Shown: in pieces, positions 36,762-45,535 of the stretch
How the letters are laid out: the number at the start of each line of letters is the position of its first letter
Numbering within the stretch: the first letter of the stretch is position 1
Assembly (NCBI RefSeq): GCF_900095135.1
Contig: NZ_LT605205.1
Span: 3,906,001 to 3,970,000 of the forward strand
Length of the DNA stretch: 64,000 nt
Direction of reading: 5' to 3'
Origin: Proteiniphilum saccharofermentans
GTDB lineage: Bacteria; Bacteroidota; Bacteroidia; Bacteroidales; Dysgonomonadaceae
Notes under the pieces: model-generated
Told to the model about the DNA's origin: nothing
Seen by the model: the letters and a program-made list of their open reading frames with translations, nothing else
Databases searched by the model: none
Position numbers and translations under genes: made by a program

Positions 36762-38186
36762 ATGAAGACAAAAGATGAAAAGTTAGGCCTATGGCTGCTG
36801 GTATTCGTGGCACTCGGGTCCATGATCGGGTCAGGGATCTTCAATTCACCGAAAGACCTCATCCAGGTAGCCAATCCACAGGGAACCATGCTCACCTGGG
36901 TCATCGGGGGGATCGGAGCTTTGATGCTGGCACTGGTATTCGTCTATCTGGCGGGGCGAAAACCCGAACTCAAGAGCGGAGTCTATGCCTATGCCCGCGA
37001 TGGGTTTGGTGATTATATGGGTTTCAATTCCGCTTGGGGGTACTGGTCGGTAGGCTGGTTGGGAAACATCAGTTATCTGGCTCTCTTCTTTAAAACATTA
37101 AACGATTTGTTGGGCAAACAGGCCCTTTCTCCCATACAATCCTTCTTCATCGGATCGGCCATCCTCTGGTTTTATTATGCTATCCTGAGGGCAGGGGTAA
37201 AGGAAGGCGCCATCCTCAACTTTATCGTCACAGTTGCCAAGTTGATCCCTATTGTGCTGATCATTCTACTGGCCCCGGCGCTCTTCGACAAGGACCTCTT
37301 TCATGTGCCCGACTGGCAATGGGAACTCGCTGCTAACGGAGCTGCGACAACCCCCATACAACAGGTGGGAAACGCGATGGCCATCGTTCTTTGGTGCTTT
37401 GTGGGAGTAGAAGCAGCCTCAGTACTGTCAGGGAGAGCCAGGAAGCAGAAAGCCGTACGTACTGCCACCATTCTCTCTACCCTGATTGTGCTGGCCATAT
37501 ATATGCTTATTACGCTGATAGCGATGGCAGGCATTCCTGCAGGGGAACTGGCTTCTTCGGAGACCCCCCTTGCCCTGGTGCTGGAACGTACCATTATAGG
37601 TGCTGCAGGCGGGATCATTATCAAGTTAGGGATTATGGTGTCGGTATTGGGAGCCAGCCTTTCGTGGATACTGCTCTCGGTGGAGACGATGTATGCCGCT
37701 GCCAGAGACAATGTAATGCCCCGCTACCTTGCCAAAGTGAACAGTAAAGGCACACCGGTGAACGCACTGCTACTGACACAAGGCTTCACACAAGTCTTTC
37801 TGCTTGCCATCCTGTCGCTCAGATTGAACGAGACTTACCTTGCCGCCATCACCATTGCCACCACACTGGTACTGATACCCTACCTCCTCTCGTCTCTTTA
37901 TGCAGTAAAGACCGCGCTGCGTTACAGGAAAGAGGAGAAAACAGCAAAGAATGTGATCATTGCCCTGCTTGGTACACTGTATTCCACTTATGTGATCTAT
38001 GCGGTAGGGATCAAATACCTGTTTCTTTCAGTGCTTTTTTACGGTATCGGCTCCCTTTTATTTATCAAGGCTAAAAAAGAAAAAAAAGAACAGCCCAAAC
38101 AGTGGGAATGGGCGGTCATTATCCTGTTACTTGCCGGCACACTGCTGATTGTCGTACAAATCCTGACCGGGAAGATTATCCTTTGA
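36762..38186 (+). CDS. APC-superfamily amino acid antiporter (arginine/ornithine-type)
   Basis: This 474-residue, 12-helix inner-membrane transporter has the APC helix 1 motif GSMIGSGIFNSPKDL. Other features, GVYAYARDGFGDYMGFNSAW and WCFVGVEAASVLSGRARKQK, match the basic amino acid/polyamine antiporter group, with arginine:ornithine exchange the best known activity. A short charged loop (KAKKEKKEQ) precedes the last helix. No arginine deiminase genes are in the window, so the exchanged pair is inferred from family only. Confidence 0.87.
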   Translation: MKTKDEKLGLWLLVFVALGSMIGSGIFNSPKDLIQVANPQGTMLTWVIGGIGALMLALVFVYLAGRKPELKSGVYAYARDGFGDYMGFNSAWGYWSVGWLGNISYLALFFKTLNDLLGKQALSPIQSFFIGSAILWFYYAILRAGVKEGAILNFIVTVAKLIPIVLIILLAPALFDKDLFHVPDWQWELAANGAATTPIQQVGNAMAIVLWCFVGVEAASVLSGRARKQKAVRTATILSTLIVLAIYMLITLIAMAGIPAGELASSETPLALVLERTIIGAAGGIIIKLGIMVSVLGASLSWILLSVETMYAAARDNVMPRYLAKVNSKGTPVNALLLTQGFTQVFLLAILSLRLNETYLAAITIATTLVLIPYLLSSLYAVKTALRYRKEEKTAKNVIIALLGTLYSTYVIYAVGIKYLFLSVLFYGIGSLLFIKAKKEKKEQPKQWEWAVIILLLAGTLLIVVQILTGKIIL

Positions 38187-38218
38187 AAGAGATCTAAGTA
38201 TATTCAATAGGCACAATA

Positions 38219-40597
38219 TTACCTGTTAAAAGTATAGCGCAATGTGGCACCGAAGCGGGTGGGATATCCACGCTGTACAAAGGTATTCATTTCATCGGTC
38301 GTCACATCATTTTGCTCGAACAGGAATGAGTTATATTTTGTATTGAAAAGATTCTCTACCCAACATTCCAGCCCAAAAGCTCCTTTCTCTACAGCAATAT
38401 TGGCATTGGTCATCCCATAAAAGGGTTGATATAGTTCTTTCGTGCCAGCATCATTTTGATTTGATTCTGTCCAGTAAATCTTACCAACTCCCTGGTATTG
38501 TATATTTCCAATCACCCGGTCGATAAATGAACCGTAAGGTAGATGGTGTATATAGCTGGCTCCCAGACTCAATGTATGCTGAGGCGCAAAAGGCACATGG
38601 TTTCCCGAATAGTCTATCTGATCATCCCCCTCTTCCCCAATCTCATACTTTACAAAACGGGCATCGGCAAATCCGTACTCGGCAAAGAGAGAGAGATTAT
38701 CTGTCGGTACATATTTCAAACTCAACTCAAATCCTTTACTGTCCGATTTCCCTGCATTGGCAATAGTACGTCCCGATGTACCTTGTTTGGCCAACTGGGT
38801 AATCTGCAAGTTATTGACATGGGTATAAAAAAGGGCATAGGTCAGTGAAAATCTCCTGTCCAGCATCTCATAACGGCCGCCCAACTCGTAGGTCCAACTG
38901 GTTTCGGGATCGTAGGAGAGTTGACTTTCTATGGGTGCCATGGGAGGTATTTCGGGAAGTTGAACGTTGCCAGGCACATACGGTTTAACGTTTCTAATCA
39001 ATGATTCCATAAGCGCACCCTGTAATACATCCGAGAAGACCTGTTCATTATATCCGCCTGTTTTATATCCTTTCGACGCAGAAAGATAAACTTGTGAAGT
39101 AGGAGACATCTGGTATTTCAGTGCAAACTTAGGCAGTATTTTCCAAAAATCTTTACGGAAAGAACCTTCCAATAAAGTATCTCCCTCCACAAATATGGGT
39201 GGAATAGGCATAGGAGTCTGAAACACCATATTAATATCTCCCCCGTCACTCTCTGTGAAGTAATCGAGACCGGTATGTTCGTAATCGAACCGGATACCGG
39301 CTGTAGCAGAGAATCCCTCCACACCAAAAAGATTATTGAAGGTGGACTGGTGAAACAAAGCTGCCCCGCGCGACGGCTTGGTATATACTCCGGGCAGGTC
39401 GATCCGGTCACCGGTATAAACCAGACGAAGAGGTGCTCCAAGGTTCTCCATAAGCATATCCAAAGGACGCTGCAATACCGTCATCATATCTTCTTTAAGC
39501 GCGACCGGCGTATCAATCTCCCGATTGTCATAAAAACCGAAAGCGCCTACTACCCAGCGGTAGTTTCCCTGCGTATCCGATTTCACGGTCACCTCCTGGC
39601 TTACGGAGCGCTGCTTCTGTTTCTGGTTGATAGAGAACACGGACTTAGGAGAGTAATCCTGGTCCATTTTCATATCATCTTTCAGATATTGAAAACCGGT
39701 AGTAGAATGGATCGTGAAACCGTTCCCGGTATAATCCAACGACAATCCGTTGGTAAACAGGTGGCGATCATACGACGACGGCTCATTAAAACTGGACGCA
39801 GTAGAATCCTCATGCATATAGGGAAAAGCACCACCGGACACATAGTCATAATTTCCAAAAAGCATCGCTTTGAATGAGGGAGAAGCCTGCCACTCCAGTT
39901 TGAACCTGCCTCCTGCATTTTCAGAAGCATCGACTTTCTTTCCGGTATAGCTGTTCATGAAATAACCATCGTCACGTTTGTAATAACCTGCAAGAGAAAG
40001 TCCAAAACGGTCGGAAAGTTTCCTGTAATCTGATCCTTTCGCAGAGAATTGTCCATAATTCCCTCCGCTCACCATTAGTTTAGTACCCTGGAAGGATAGA
40101 GGGGAAAGAGTATACATATTTACGATACCGCCAATGGCATTTCGTCCGTACAGGGTTCCCTGTGCCCCACGAAGCACCTCAATCCGTTGGATATCCTGAA
40201 ACTCGAAATCGAATGCTGAAGGGTTAAAGCTGGGGACATTGTCCACGTAAAGGCTTACAGTCTGTGACCCGAGACGGGCACCCACACCCCGGATATAGAT
40301 CGGTGTGGAGACTTTCGACCCGTAAGAAGGGATAAAAAAGTTAGGAATAAAAGCGCTCAATCGCGGCAACGACTCAATCCGGGCATCCTGCAACTGTTTT
40401 GGGGATACTACCGATATGGCTGTAGGCAGACTCTTCAATGCATTGGTCTCTTTCACGGAACTACTTATAACCACCTCATTCAGGTAATACACTTTTAACG
40501 TATCATCGGGGCTGGTCTCCTTAGCTGGTTCGTTATCTCCGGCAACCACACAAAAAGTGCTGCAGAAAACAAATATCACTAAAAACAAATTTCTCAT
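38219..40597 (-). CDS. TonB-dependent receptor (siderophore-type, no CarboxypepD domain)
   Basis: This 792-residue outer-membrane receptor has a signal peptide ending VVAG, then a short TonB-box region (YYLNEVVISSSVKE), plug (~45-160, with IYIRGVGARLGSQTVSLYVD and RGAQGTLYGRNAIGGIVNM) and a barrel ending FGATLRYTFNR. It lacks the N-terminal carboxypeptidase-like domain common in this phylum, and has no SusD partner. The plug and barrel motifs match ferric siderophore or haem receptors, but no iron genes adjoin it. It is divergent from the radical SAM/lipoprotein cluster across a 307-base gap. Confidence 0.88.
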   Translation of the reverse strand: MRNLFLVIFVFCSTFCVVAGDNEPAKETSPDDTLKVYYLNEVVISSSVKETNALKSLPTAISVVSPKQLQDARIESLPRLSAFIPNFFIPSYGSKVSTPIYIRGVGARLGSQTVSLYVDNVPSFNPSAFDFEFQDIQRIEVLRGAQGTLYGRNAIGGIVNMYTLSPLSFQGTKLMVSGGNYGQFSAKGSDYRKLSDRFGLSLAGYYKRDDGYFMNSYTGKKVDASENAGGRFKLEWQASPSFKAMLFGNYDYVSGGAFPYMHEDSTASSFNEPSSYDRHLFTNGLSLDYTGNGFTIHSTTGFQYLKDDMKMDQDYSPKSVFSINQKQKQRSVSQEVTVKSDTQGNYRWVVGAFGFYDNREIDTPVALKEDMMTVLQRPLDMLMENLGAPLRLVYTGDRIDLPGVYTKPSRGAALFHQSTFNNLFGVEGFSATAGIRFDYEHTGLDYFTESDGGDINMVFQTPMPIPPIFVEGDTLLEGSFRKDFWKILPKFALKYQMSPTSQVYLSASKGYKTGGYNEQVFSDVLQGALMESLIRNVKPYVPGNVQLPEIPPMAPIESQLSYDPETSWTYELGGRYEMLDRRFSLTYALFYTHVNNLQITQLAKQGTSGRTIANAGKSDSKGFELSLKYVPTDNLSLFAEYGFADARFVKYEIGEEGDDQIDYSGNHVPFAPQHTLSLGASYIHHLPYGSFIDRVIGNIQYQGVGKIYWTESNQNDAGTKELYQPFYGMTNANIAVEKGAFGLECWVENLFNTKYNSFLFEQNDVTTDEMNTFVQRGYPTRFGATLRYTFNR

Positions 40598-40904
40598 TCT
40601 ATGGATCGTTTTAACAGATTACATTTTATCTTCTAAGCCAAAATACAAAAGTTCATTAAAATTAGCCGTTTTCTCGCTATGGCAAAGTTCAAACAAGTTT
40701 GACTGTGCCCATTTAGCTTAACGAAAACGTTCGGATGCAAAGAAACAGCAAAATGGGACATCTGTCAATCACCACAATTAGTGATTTTTTTCTCTAAAAA
40801 AACAATTGTGAAAAATATATTGCTTTTGGTGCAACGTTTTTCCCTTTTTTTCATCTATATTATTATAATAACTCTAATTTTGCGTGAGTCTCAATGGATA
40901 ACCT
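40598..40904. other. Divergent intergenic region between TonB receptor and radical SAM cluster
   Basis: The 307 bases contain no credible gene; a 77-codon plus-strand frame from 40781 runs into the lipoprotein gene in another frame and is a shadow. A -7 element for the plus-strand cluster is at 40875. On the receptor side only partial -7 matches are present. No operator or hairpin of note was seen. Confidence 0.6.
40875..40882 (+). promoter_or_regulatory. -7 element for the radical SAM/lipoprotein cluster
   Basis: TAATTTTG matches TAnnTTTG, 22 bases before the lipoprotein ATG at 40905. The -33 region is a T-run without a perfect TTTG. Confidence 0.5.
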
Positions 40905-41417
40905 ATGAAGAAATTTGTCTTAAGAACCTATGGGAAAATTATCGCTTGGATCTTGACTGCATTAGGGCTATACACCTCCTGCGATATAATAGAGCCTCGT
41001 GTGGAGTACGGTAGTCCCTCCGCAGATTTCGTAGTCAAGGGAAATGTCAGTGATATTCAGAACCTGCAACCTATTGAGGATATGGCAGTCATCCGCAAAT
41101 CCCGGACAGCACCTCACTGGAATGACACCGTAAGAACCGATGCCAATGGAAATTACGAACTGGAATTCACGGAAGTTGCTTTCGGCCCGGAAGATATATG
41201 GGTTTATACCTCGGATATCGACAAAGGAGAATACCAGTCCGATACTATACGGATAAATGCATCTGAGCTGAGACAAATTGGCAAAAGAAGAAAAAACTGG
41301 TATAACGGTAAATTCGAAGGAAAAGCTGATTTTAAACTTAAAAAAGAATCTGGCCCGCATGTTATGTACGGCACACTTCCTGCCGAATACAAAGAGATGA
41401 AAAAAGACGTAGAGTAA
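40905..41417 (+). CDS. Radical SAM-associated putative lipoprotein (TIGR04134-like)
   Basis: This 170-residue protein has a signal (MKKFVLRTYGKIIAWILTA) and a lipobox-like LYTSC at about residue 26. The body is a small beta-sandwich resembling a carboxypeptidase-regulatory domain (FVVKGNVSDIQN to IWVYTSDIDKGEY), followed by a conserved-looking aromatic tail (KNWYNGKFEGKADFKLKK). It lies 18 bases before a radical SAM/SPASM enzyme; this pair corresponds to a known, functionally undefined Bacteroidetes pairing. The lipoprotein is thus a candidate substrate for peptide modification before export. That is inference; no cleavage motif is visible. Confidence 0.8.
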   Translation: MKKFVLRTYGKIIAWILTALGLYTSCDIIEPRVEYGSPSADFVVKGNVSDIQNLQPIEDMAVIRKSRTAPHWNDTVRTDANGNYELEFTEVAFGPEDIWVYTSDIDKGEYQSDTIRINASELRQIGKRRKNWYNGKFEGKADFKLKKESGPHVMYGTLPAEYKEMKKDVE

Positions 41418-41435
41418 AGAATCAAATCTGATTGT

Positions 41436-42563
41436 ATGGATACTAAAAAGAAGCTCATTCTTTCTCTTTACCGGCAACATAAGGCTACACAGAGCAAACT
41501 GCACAAACTAACCTATCTTTTCTGGGAGTGCACCTTACGGTGTAACTTCAACTGCATGCATTGCGGAAGCGATTGTACGAGACAGGCGGCTGTTCCCGAT
41601 ATGCCAAAAGAGGATTTTCTGAGAGTACTTGCGGATATCCGCCCACATGTGAACCCACACAAGACCATGATTGTACTCACCGGCGGAGAACCGTTGGTAC
41701 GAAAGGACCTGGCGGAGTGTGGCCAGGCAATGTACGACATGGGCTATCCATGGGGATTCGTAACCAACGGCTGGGGACTGGAGGAAAAAAGATTACAATC
41801 TCTTCTCAATGCAGGATTACGCTCTGTGACAGTGAGTCTGGATGGTTACACAGAAGAATCCCATGACTGGTTCAGAGGAAAACAAGGCTCCTGGTTACGG
41901 GCTATCAATGCCATTTCCAGAGTCGTATCGACACCCGATCTGGTGTATGATGTAGTCACTTGTGTCAATAAAAAAAATATTGCGGATTTGCCGAAACTAC
42001 GTGATTTACTCATTTCTTTAGGCGTTACACACTGGCGGCTCTTCACCGTCTTCCCGAAAGGAAGGGCTAAGGACAACCCGCTTTTAAAACTCTCCACAGT
42101 GGAATTCCGGCAGATGATGGATTTCATTCGTGATACCCGACGGGAAGGGAAAATCAATGCCTCTTACGGTTGCGAAGGATATCTGGAGGACTATGAAATG
42201 GAGGTACGCGACACCCCTTTCCATTGTCAGGCAGGGATCAATATTGCGTCAGTGCTTGCCAACGGCGATATCAGCGCCTGTCCGAGCCTTAGGGGTGATT
42301 ACGTGCAAGGCAATATCTATCAGGATGATTTCTGGACGGTCTGGAACAGCCGTTACCAGATTATGCGGGACCGTTCATGGACAAAAACCGGGAAATGTGC
42401 ATCCTGTAAGTCTTATAAATATTGTCAAGGGAATGGTCTCCACCTACGTGACGAGAAGACGGGCGAACTATTGCATTGCCATCTCGAAATGATGGGAAAA
42501 GAGACACAAGCCGAACCAAAATTCGAAAATGTATTAACTGCAGCATTCCGCTTTTTAACGTAA
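41436..42563 (+). CDS. Radical SAM/SPASM protein (TIGR04133-like, lipoprotein-associated)
   Basis: This 375-residue cytoplasmic iron-sulfur enzyme binds the SAM cluster through CNFNCMHC in the N-terminal part (ECTLRCNFNCMHCGSDC), with the SAM-binding GGEPLVRKD. The C-terminal SPASM region has CQAGINIASVLANGDISAC and CASCKSYKYC, enough Cys for auxiliary clusters. SPASM enzymes often modify peptides (thioether or C-C crosslinks) in ribosomal peptide pathways. Here the presumed partner is the lipoprotein just upstream. An outer-membrane-like protein follows after 46 bases. The product is unknown. Confidence 0.88.
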   Translation: MDTKKKLILSLYRQHKATQSKLHKLTYLFWECTLRCNFNCMHCGSDCTRQAAVPDMPKEDFLRVLADIRPHVNPHKTMIVLTGGEPLVRKDLAECGQAMYDMGYPWGFVTNGWGLEEKRLQSLLNAGLRSVTVSLDGYTEESHDWFRGKQGSWLRAINAISRVVSTPDLVYDVVTCVNKKNIADLPKLRDLLISLGVTHWRLFTVFPKGRAKDNPLLKLSTVEFRQMMDFIRDTRREGKINASYGCEGYLEDYEMEVRDTPFHCQAGINIASVLANGDISACPSLRGDYVQGNIYQDDFWTVWNSRYQIMRDRSWTKTGKCASCKSYKYCQGNGLHLRDEKTGELLHCHLEMMGKETQAEPKFENVLTAAFRFLT

Positions 42564-42609
42564 TAGCAGTTCTTTAAAATATTATTAGTCCTTATAGGCA
42601 ACTGTGACC

Positions 42610-43359
42610 ATGAAGATTAAACTCATTCTCTTTTTATTTATTTGCATGGGGACACTCTCCTATGCCCAGCAGACACAAAATTCCCCATCCAATAACCGGG
42701 AGAAAAAATGGCTCATTGATGTAACGGCAGGAACAAATATCGACCTGATCCACTCCAGTTCCAATCCTGAATCCAAACTACTTGGATCCAGGCCGGACGT
42801 AGTACCGGTATTCGGATCCCGGGTGACCTGGCTTTTTTCGAACCAGACAGGTGTGTACGCGAAACTACGTTTCAATCTATACAAAAGTAAAAGATCTGAA
42901 TACAATCAGCAGGGTATTATAGAAGAAGTACTGGAAACTATCTTCCTCGACCATATCTTTTTTCCCGTTTCAAGATTGTATCCGTCTTTGGATGCGGGGA
43001 TTATCTATCGTTTTGAACAAGACAGATGGAAAATCCATCCGGGAATAGGATTTGGAGTCATGAGTTATTTACCTGATAGTGAATCATCAAGAACCCGGAA
43101 AGAAAACAATTCTGAATTGAGTGTATCCTATAAGCAACACGCCCTACCTATCTTTCTGAATATGGGCCTATCCACTCGTTATTCAATTTCCCGAATAAGT
43201 TCTCTGATATTGGATATAAACTTTCAACAGCCCCTCCAAAAATCCTATGCAGAATTAATTACCCATACAGACGGAGTGGAGACCGACAGAAAATCATACC
43301 GGACATCCACCGCAGGAAGAAACCTAAATATTAGTATCGGCTACGGAATAACATTCTGA
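42610..43359 (+). CDS. Predicted outer-membrane beta-barrel protein of the radical SAM cluster
   Basis: I start at ATG 42610 (MKIKLILFLFICMGTLSYAQ), a clean Sec signal; a GTG two codons earlier is also possible. The ~230-residue mature part alternates short amphipathic strands (VYAKLRFNLYKSKR, LDAGIIYRFEQDRW, GIGFGVMSYLPD) and ends LNISIGYGITF with a terminal Phe, as in small outer-membrane barrels. I do not recognise a named family. Placement right after the radical SAM gene suggests a shared job at the cell surface. Confidence 0.65.
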   Translation: MKIKLILFLFICMGTLSYAQQTQNSPSNNREKKWLIDVTAGTNIDLIHSSSNPESKLLGSRPDVVPVFGSRVTWLFSNQTGVYAKLRFNLYKSKRSEYNQQGIIEEVLETIFLDHIFFPVSRLYPSLDAGIIYRFEQDRWKIHPGIGFGVMSYLPDSESSRTRKENNSELSVSYKQHALPIFLNMGLSTRYSISRISSLILDINFQQPLQKSYAELITHTDGVETDRKSYRTSTAGRNLNISIGYGITF

Positions 43360-43434
43360 AAAGGATATCCGTTTCCCACCCTTGATCGAACCTCAAACAC
43401 TGTTTCCTTGTTATTACAATAAAACAGGCAACAG

Positions 43435-43980
43435 ATGAAACGAGCATTATTAATTGTTGACGTTCAGAACGATTTCTGTCCTGGAGGTACCTTGGCAGTA
43501 AAAGATGGTGATAAAGTGGTTCCGGTGATCAACGGAATTATGGACAAGTTCGATCTGGTGATCTCGTCGCAGGACTGGCATCCGGAGGAAACGGTGCATT
43601 TCAGGAAATGGCCGGTACATTGTGTCGCCGGAACACAAGGTGCAGAATTCCATCCCGGCCTGGAGGCTGATAAAATAGATTTGGAACTGTTAAAAGGCAC
43701 GGATAACAAAGATGATGGCTATTCCGCTTTTGAAGCAACCAATGCATCGCTTACCGATTTCCTCCAGGAAAACAACATTCAACACCTTTACGTATGCGGT
43801 CTCGCCACTGATTATTGTGTCAAGGCCTCTGCCATTGATGCGGTAACGCAGGGTTTTCATACCTATGTGATCACTGATGCCATAGCGGCAGTCAACGTAC
43901 AACCCGGTGACGATGAAAAATCCTTACAGGAAATGTACCAGAAAGGTTGCGTACTGATGGAATCGACAGAAATTCAATGA
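43435..43980 (+). CDS. pncA: Nicotinamidase
   Basis: This 181-residue enzyme hydrolyses nicotinamide to nicotinate for NAD salvage. The isochorismatase-like fold shows the catalytic Asp in LLIVDVQNDFCPGG, the metal ligands in SSQDWHPEETVHF, Lys/His around WPVHCVAGTQGAEF, and the nucleophilic Cys in GLATDYCVKASAID. The length is usual. It stands alone, with a small gap to the HipA-like kinase gene downstream, whose -7 element begins nine bases past the pncA stop. Confidence 0.96.
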   Translation: MKRALLIVDVQNDFCPGGTLAVKDGDKVVPVINGIMDKFDLVISSQDWHPEETVHFRKWPVHCVAGTQGAEFHPGLEADKIDLELLKGTDNKDDGYSAFEATNASLTDFLQENNIQHLYVCGLATDYCVKASAIDAVTQGFHTYVITDAIAAVNVQPGDDEKSLQEMYQKGCVLMESTEIQ

Positions 43981-43988
43981 GATTATCG

Positions 43989-43996
43989 TATCTTTG
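43989..43996 (+). promoter_or_regulatory. -7 element almost touching the HipA-like gene start
   Basis: TATCTTTG (TAnnTTTG) ends six bases before ATG 44003, so the transcript could begin at or within two or three bases of the start codon (leaderless). No -33 TTTG is visible, so this may be coincidence. Confidence 0.4.
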
Positions 43997-44002
43997 CTCC
44001 CG

Positions 44003-44785
44003 ATGGGAAAAGATATATCATTACGCACCGTAAAAGTTGTCCGTTACATCCTGCCTTTACGTGAAGGCGGATCACTTCCGGCATTAGCAGAAGCCGACGA
44101 CGGATTCAAATATGTACTGAAATTCCGTGGCGCGGGGCATGGCACTAAAATGCTGGTCTCGGAATTGCTGGGCGGAAAAATTGCCTCTGTCTTGGGCTTG
44201 CAAATTCCCGAATTGGTTTTTGCCACACTCGATGATGATTTCGGACGAAGTGAAGGCGATGAGGAAATACAGGATTTGCTGAAAGGAAGTGAAGGACTCA
44301 ACCTGGGGTTACATTATCTCTCGGGAGCCATTGCCTACGACCCAACCGTGAAAATCGACCCTTTCCTGGCATCAAAGATTGTCTGGCTCGATGCTTTTAT
44401 AACCAATATCGACCGCACATTTAACAATACGAACCTGCTGTGGTGGCATCGCGAGTTATGGGTGATCGACAACGGCGCATCGTTTTACTTCCATCACTCA
44501 TGGAACGACTTCGAGAGGCATGCCCTCAACCCGTTCCCCCATATCAAGGATCATGTATTGCTATCCCAGGCATCAATGCTCGACGAAGCAGACCAATTTG
44601 CACATGAGGTTCTTTCAGACGACTTACTGGAAGAAATCACGAAACTTATTCCTGGCGAGTGGCTGGTATGGAACCACACGCAAGAGACACCCGAAGAGAT
44701 CAGAGGAGTTTATCTGAATCTTTTGAAAACACGATTACACCATTCTCAAAACTTTCTAAACACTGCCAAAGATGCAAGGGGATAA
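44003..44785 (+). CDS. HipA-family kinase-like protein
   Basis: This ~260-residue protein starts at ATG 44003 (MGKDISLRTVKVVRYI). It matches the short HipA-like family found with DUF3037: a nucleotide-binding region with YVLKFRGAGHGTKMLVSELL, and a catalytic core with LASKIVWLDAFITNIDRTFN (Asp, Asn and Asp in the order of the HipA active site) and LWVIDNGASFYFHH (metal Asp). It is shorter than HipA toxin kinases, lacks the usual N-terminal subdomain, and there is no HipB-type repressor. It overlaps the DUF3037 gene by 14 bases. Kinase activity and target are inferred; unlike classic HipAB it may not be a toxin. Confidence 0.8.
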   Translation: MGKDISLRTVKVVRYILPLREGGSLPALAEADDGFKYVLKFRGAGHGTKMLVSELLGGKIASVLGLQIPELVFATLDDDFGRSEGDEEIQDLLKGSEGLNLGLHYLSGAIAYDPTVKIDPFLASKIVWLDAFITNIDRTFNNTNLLWWHRELWVIDNGASFYFHHSWNDFERHALNPFPHIKDHVLLSQASMLDEADQFAHEVLSDDLLEEITKLIPGEWLVWNHTQETPEEIRGVYLNLLKTRLHHSQNFLNTAKDARG

Positions 44786-45155
44786 ACTGTATCATTATGC
44801 TGTTATTCGACTGGTACCGAGGATTGAGCGGGAAGAGTTCTTCAATGTGGGACTTATCCTTTTCTGCAAGCGTGAAAGATATATACGGTTTGAGTATCAT
44901 CTCTGCCCTGACAAATTCAGGCTGATGCACTCGGAAGCGGATTATGATGATGTGATAGAAAACCTTGAAACACATAAACAGATTGCGGAAGGCAATCCCC
45001 AATGCGGCCCCATAGCGCAATTAGACATCCCCGAACGTTTCCGCTGGCTGACGGCCGTCCGCAGTTCCATTATCCAGTCGTCACGTCCCCATCCCGGGAA
45101 AACCGGCGATCTGGATAAAACCTTTGAGCGTTTATTTGAAGAGTTGGTAAAGTGA
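44772..45155 (+). CDS. DUF3037 domain protein
   Basis: This 127-residue cytoplasmic protein has the DUF3037 opening YHYAVIRLVPRIEREEFFNVG and a later FRWLTAVRSSIIQSSRPHPG. No function is known. The start overlaps the HipA-like kinase end by 14 bases, so the two are translationally coupled. This pairing recurs in unrelated bacteria, which suggests partners, perhaps substrate or regulator of the kinase. A decayed DUF4143 gene end follows. Confidence 0.85.
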   Translation: MQGDKLYHYAVIRLVPRIEREEFFNVGLILFCKRERYIRFEYHLCPDKFRLMHSEADYDDVIENLETHKQIAEGNPQCGPIAQLDIPERFRWLTAVRSSIIQSSRPHPGKTGDLDKTFERLFEELVK

Positions 45156-45171
45156 GAGGGATTCGGCCAAA

Positions 45172-45486
45172 TTGGTGAATAAATATCCGCAAAGTATTTG
45201 TAAACAAAGAAAAGCAGATTATAATCATTATCGGGACAAGAATGGACTGGAGTGTGATGCTGTGTTACATCTGCGCAATGGCAGCTTTGGGCTGATAGAG
45301 GTAAAACTGGGTGGCGACAGTTTAATAGAAGCTGGCGCTAATACACTCAAACAATTGGCAGATAAAATAGATACCACTAAAATGAAATCCCCTTCATTTT
45401 TGATGGTTCTTACAAGAGTGGGTCAATATGCTTACCGGAGGAAGGACGGTGTTTATGTAGTACCTATAGGCTGCCTGAAAGATTAA
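45172..45486 (+). pseudogene. C-terminal remnant of a DUF4143/AAA ATPase gene
   Basis: About 100 codons match only the C-terminal end of ATPase-DUF4143 proteins, which usually have around 400 residues: HYRDKNGLECDAVLHL and GLIEVKLGG, a PD-(D/E)XK-like core, then MVLTRVGQYAYRRKDGVYVV. The ATP-binding N-terminal part with its Walker motifs is absent; the frame opens at a GTG 17 bases after DUF3037 and its first ~15 residues look unrelated. It is best read as a truncated relic, perhaps left by a deletion or insertion at this site. It is unlikely to make a working protein. Confidence 0.8.
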
Positions 45487-45535
45487 TAATTGAGAAAACA
45501 ATGAAACCGATATACCCATAAACGATACCGACCCG

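Noticed and set aside
40781-41014. 77-codon plus-strand frame before the radical SAM lipoprotein
   Set aside because: It overlaps the lipoprotein start in another frame and precedes the likely transcription start.
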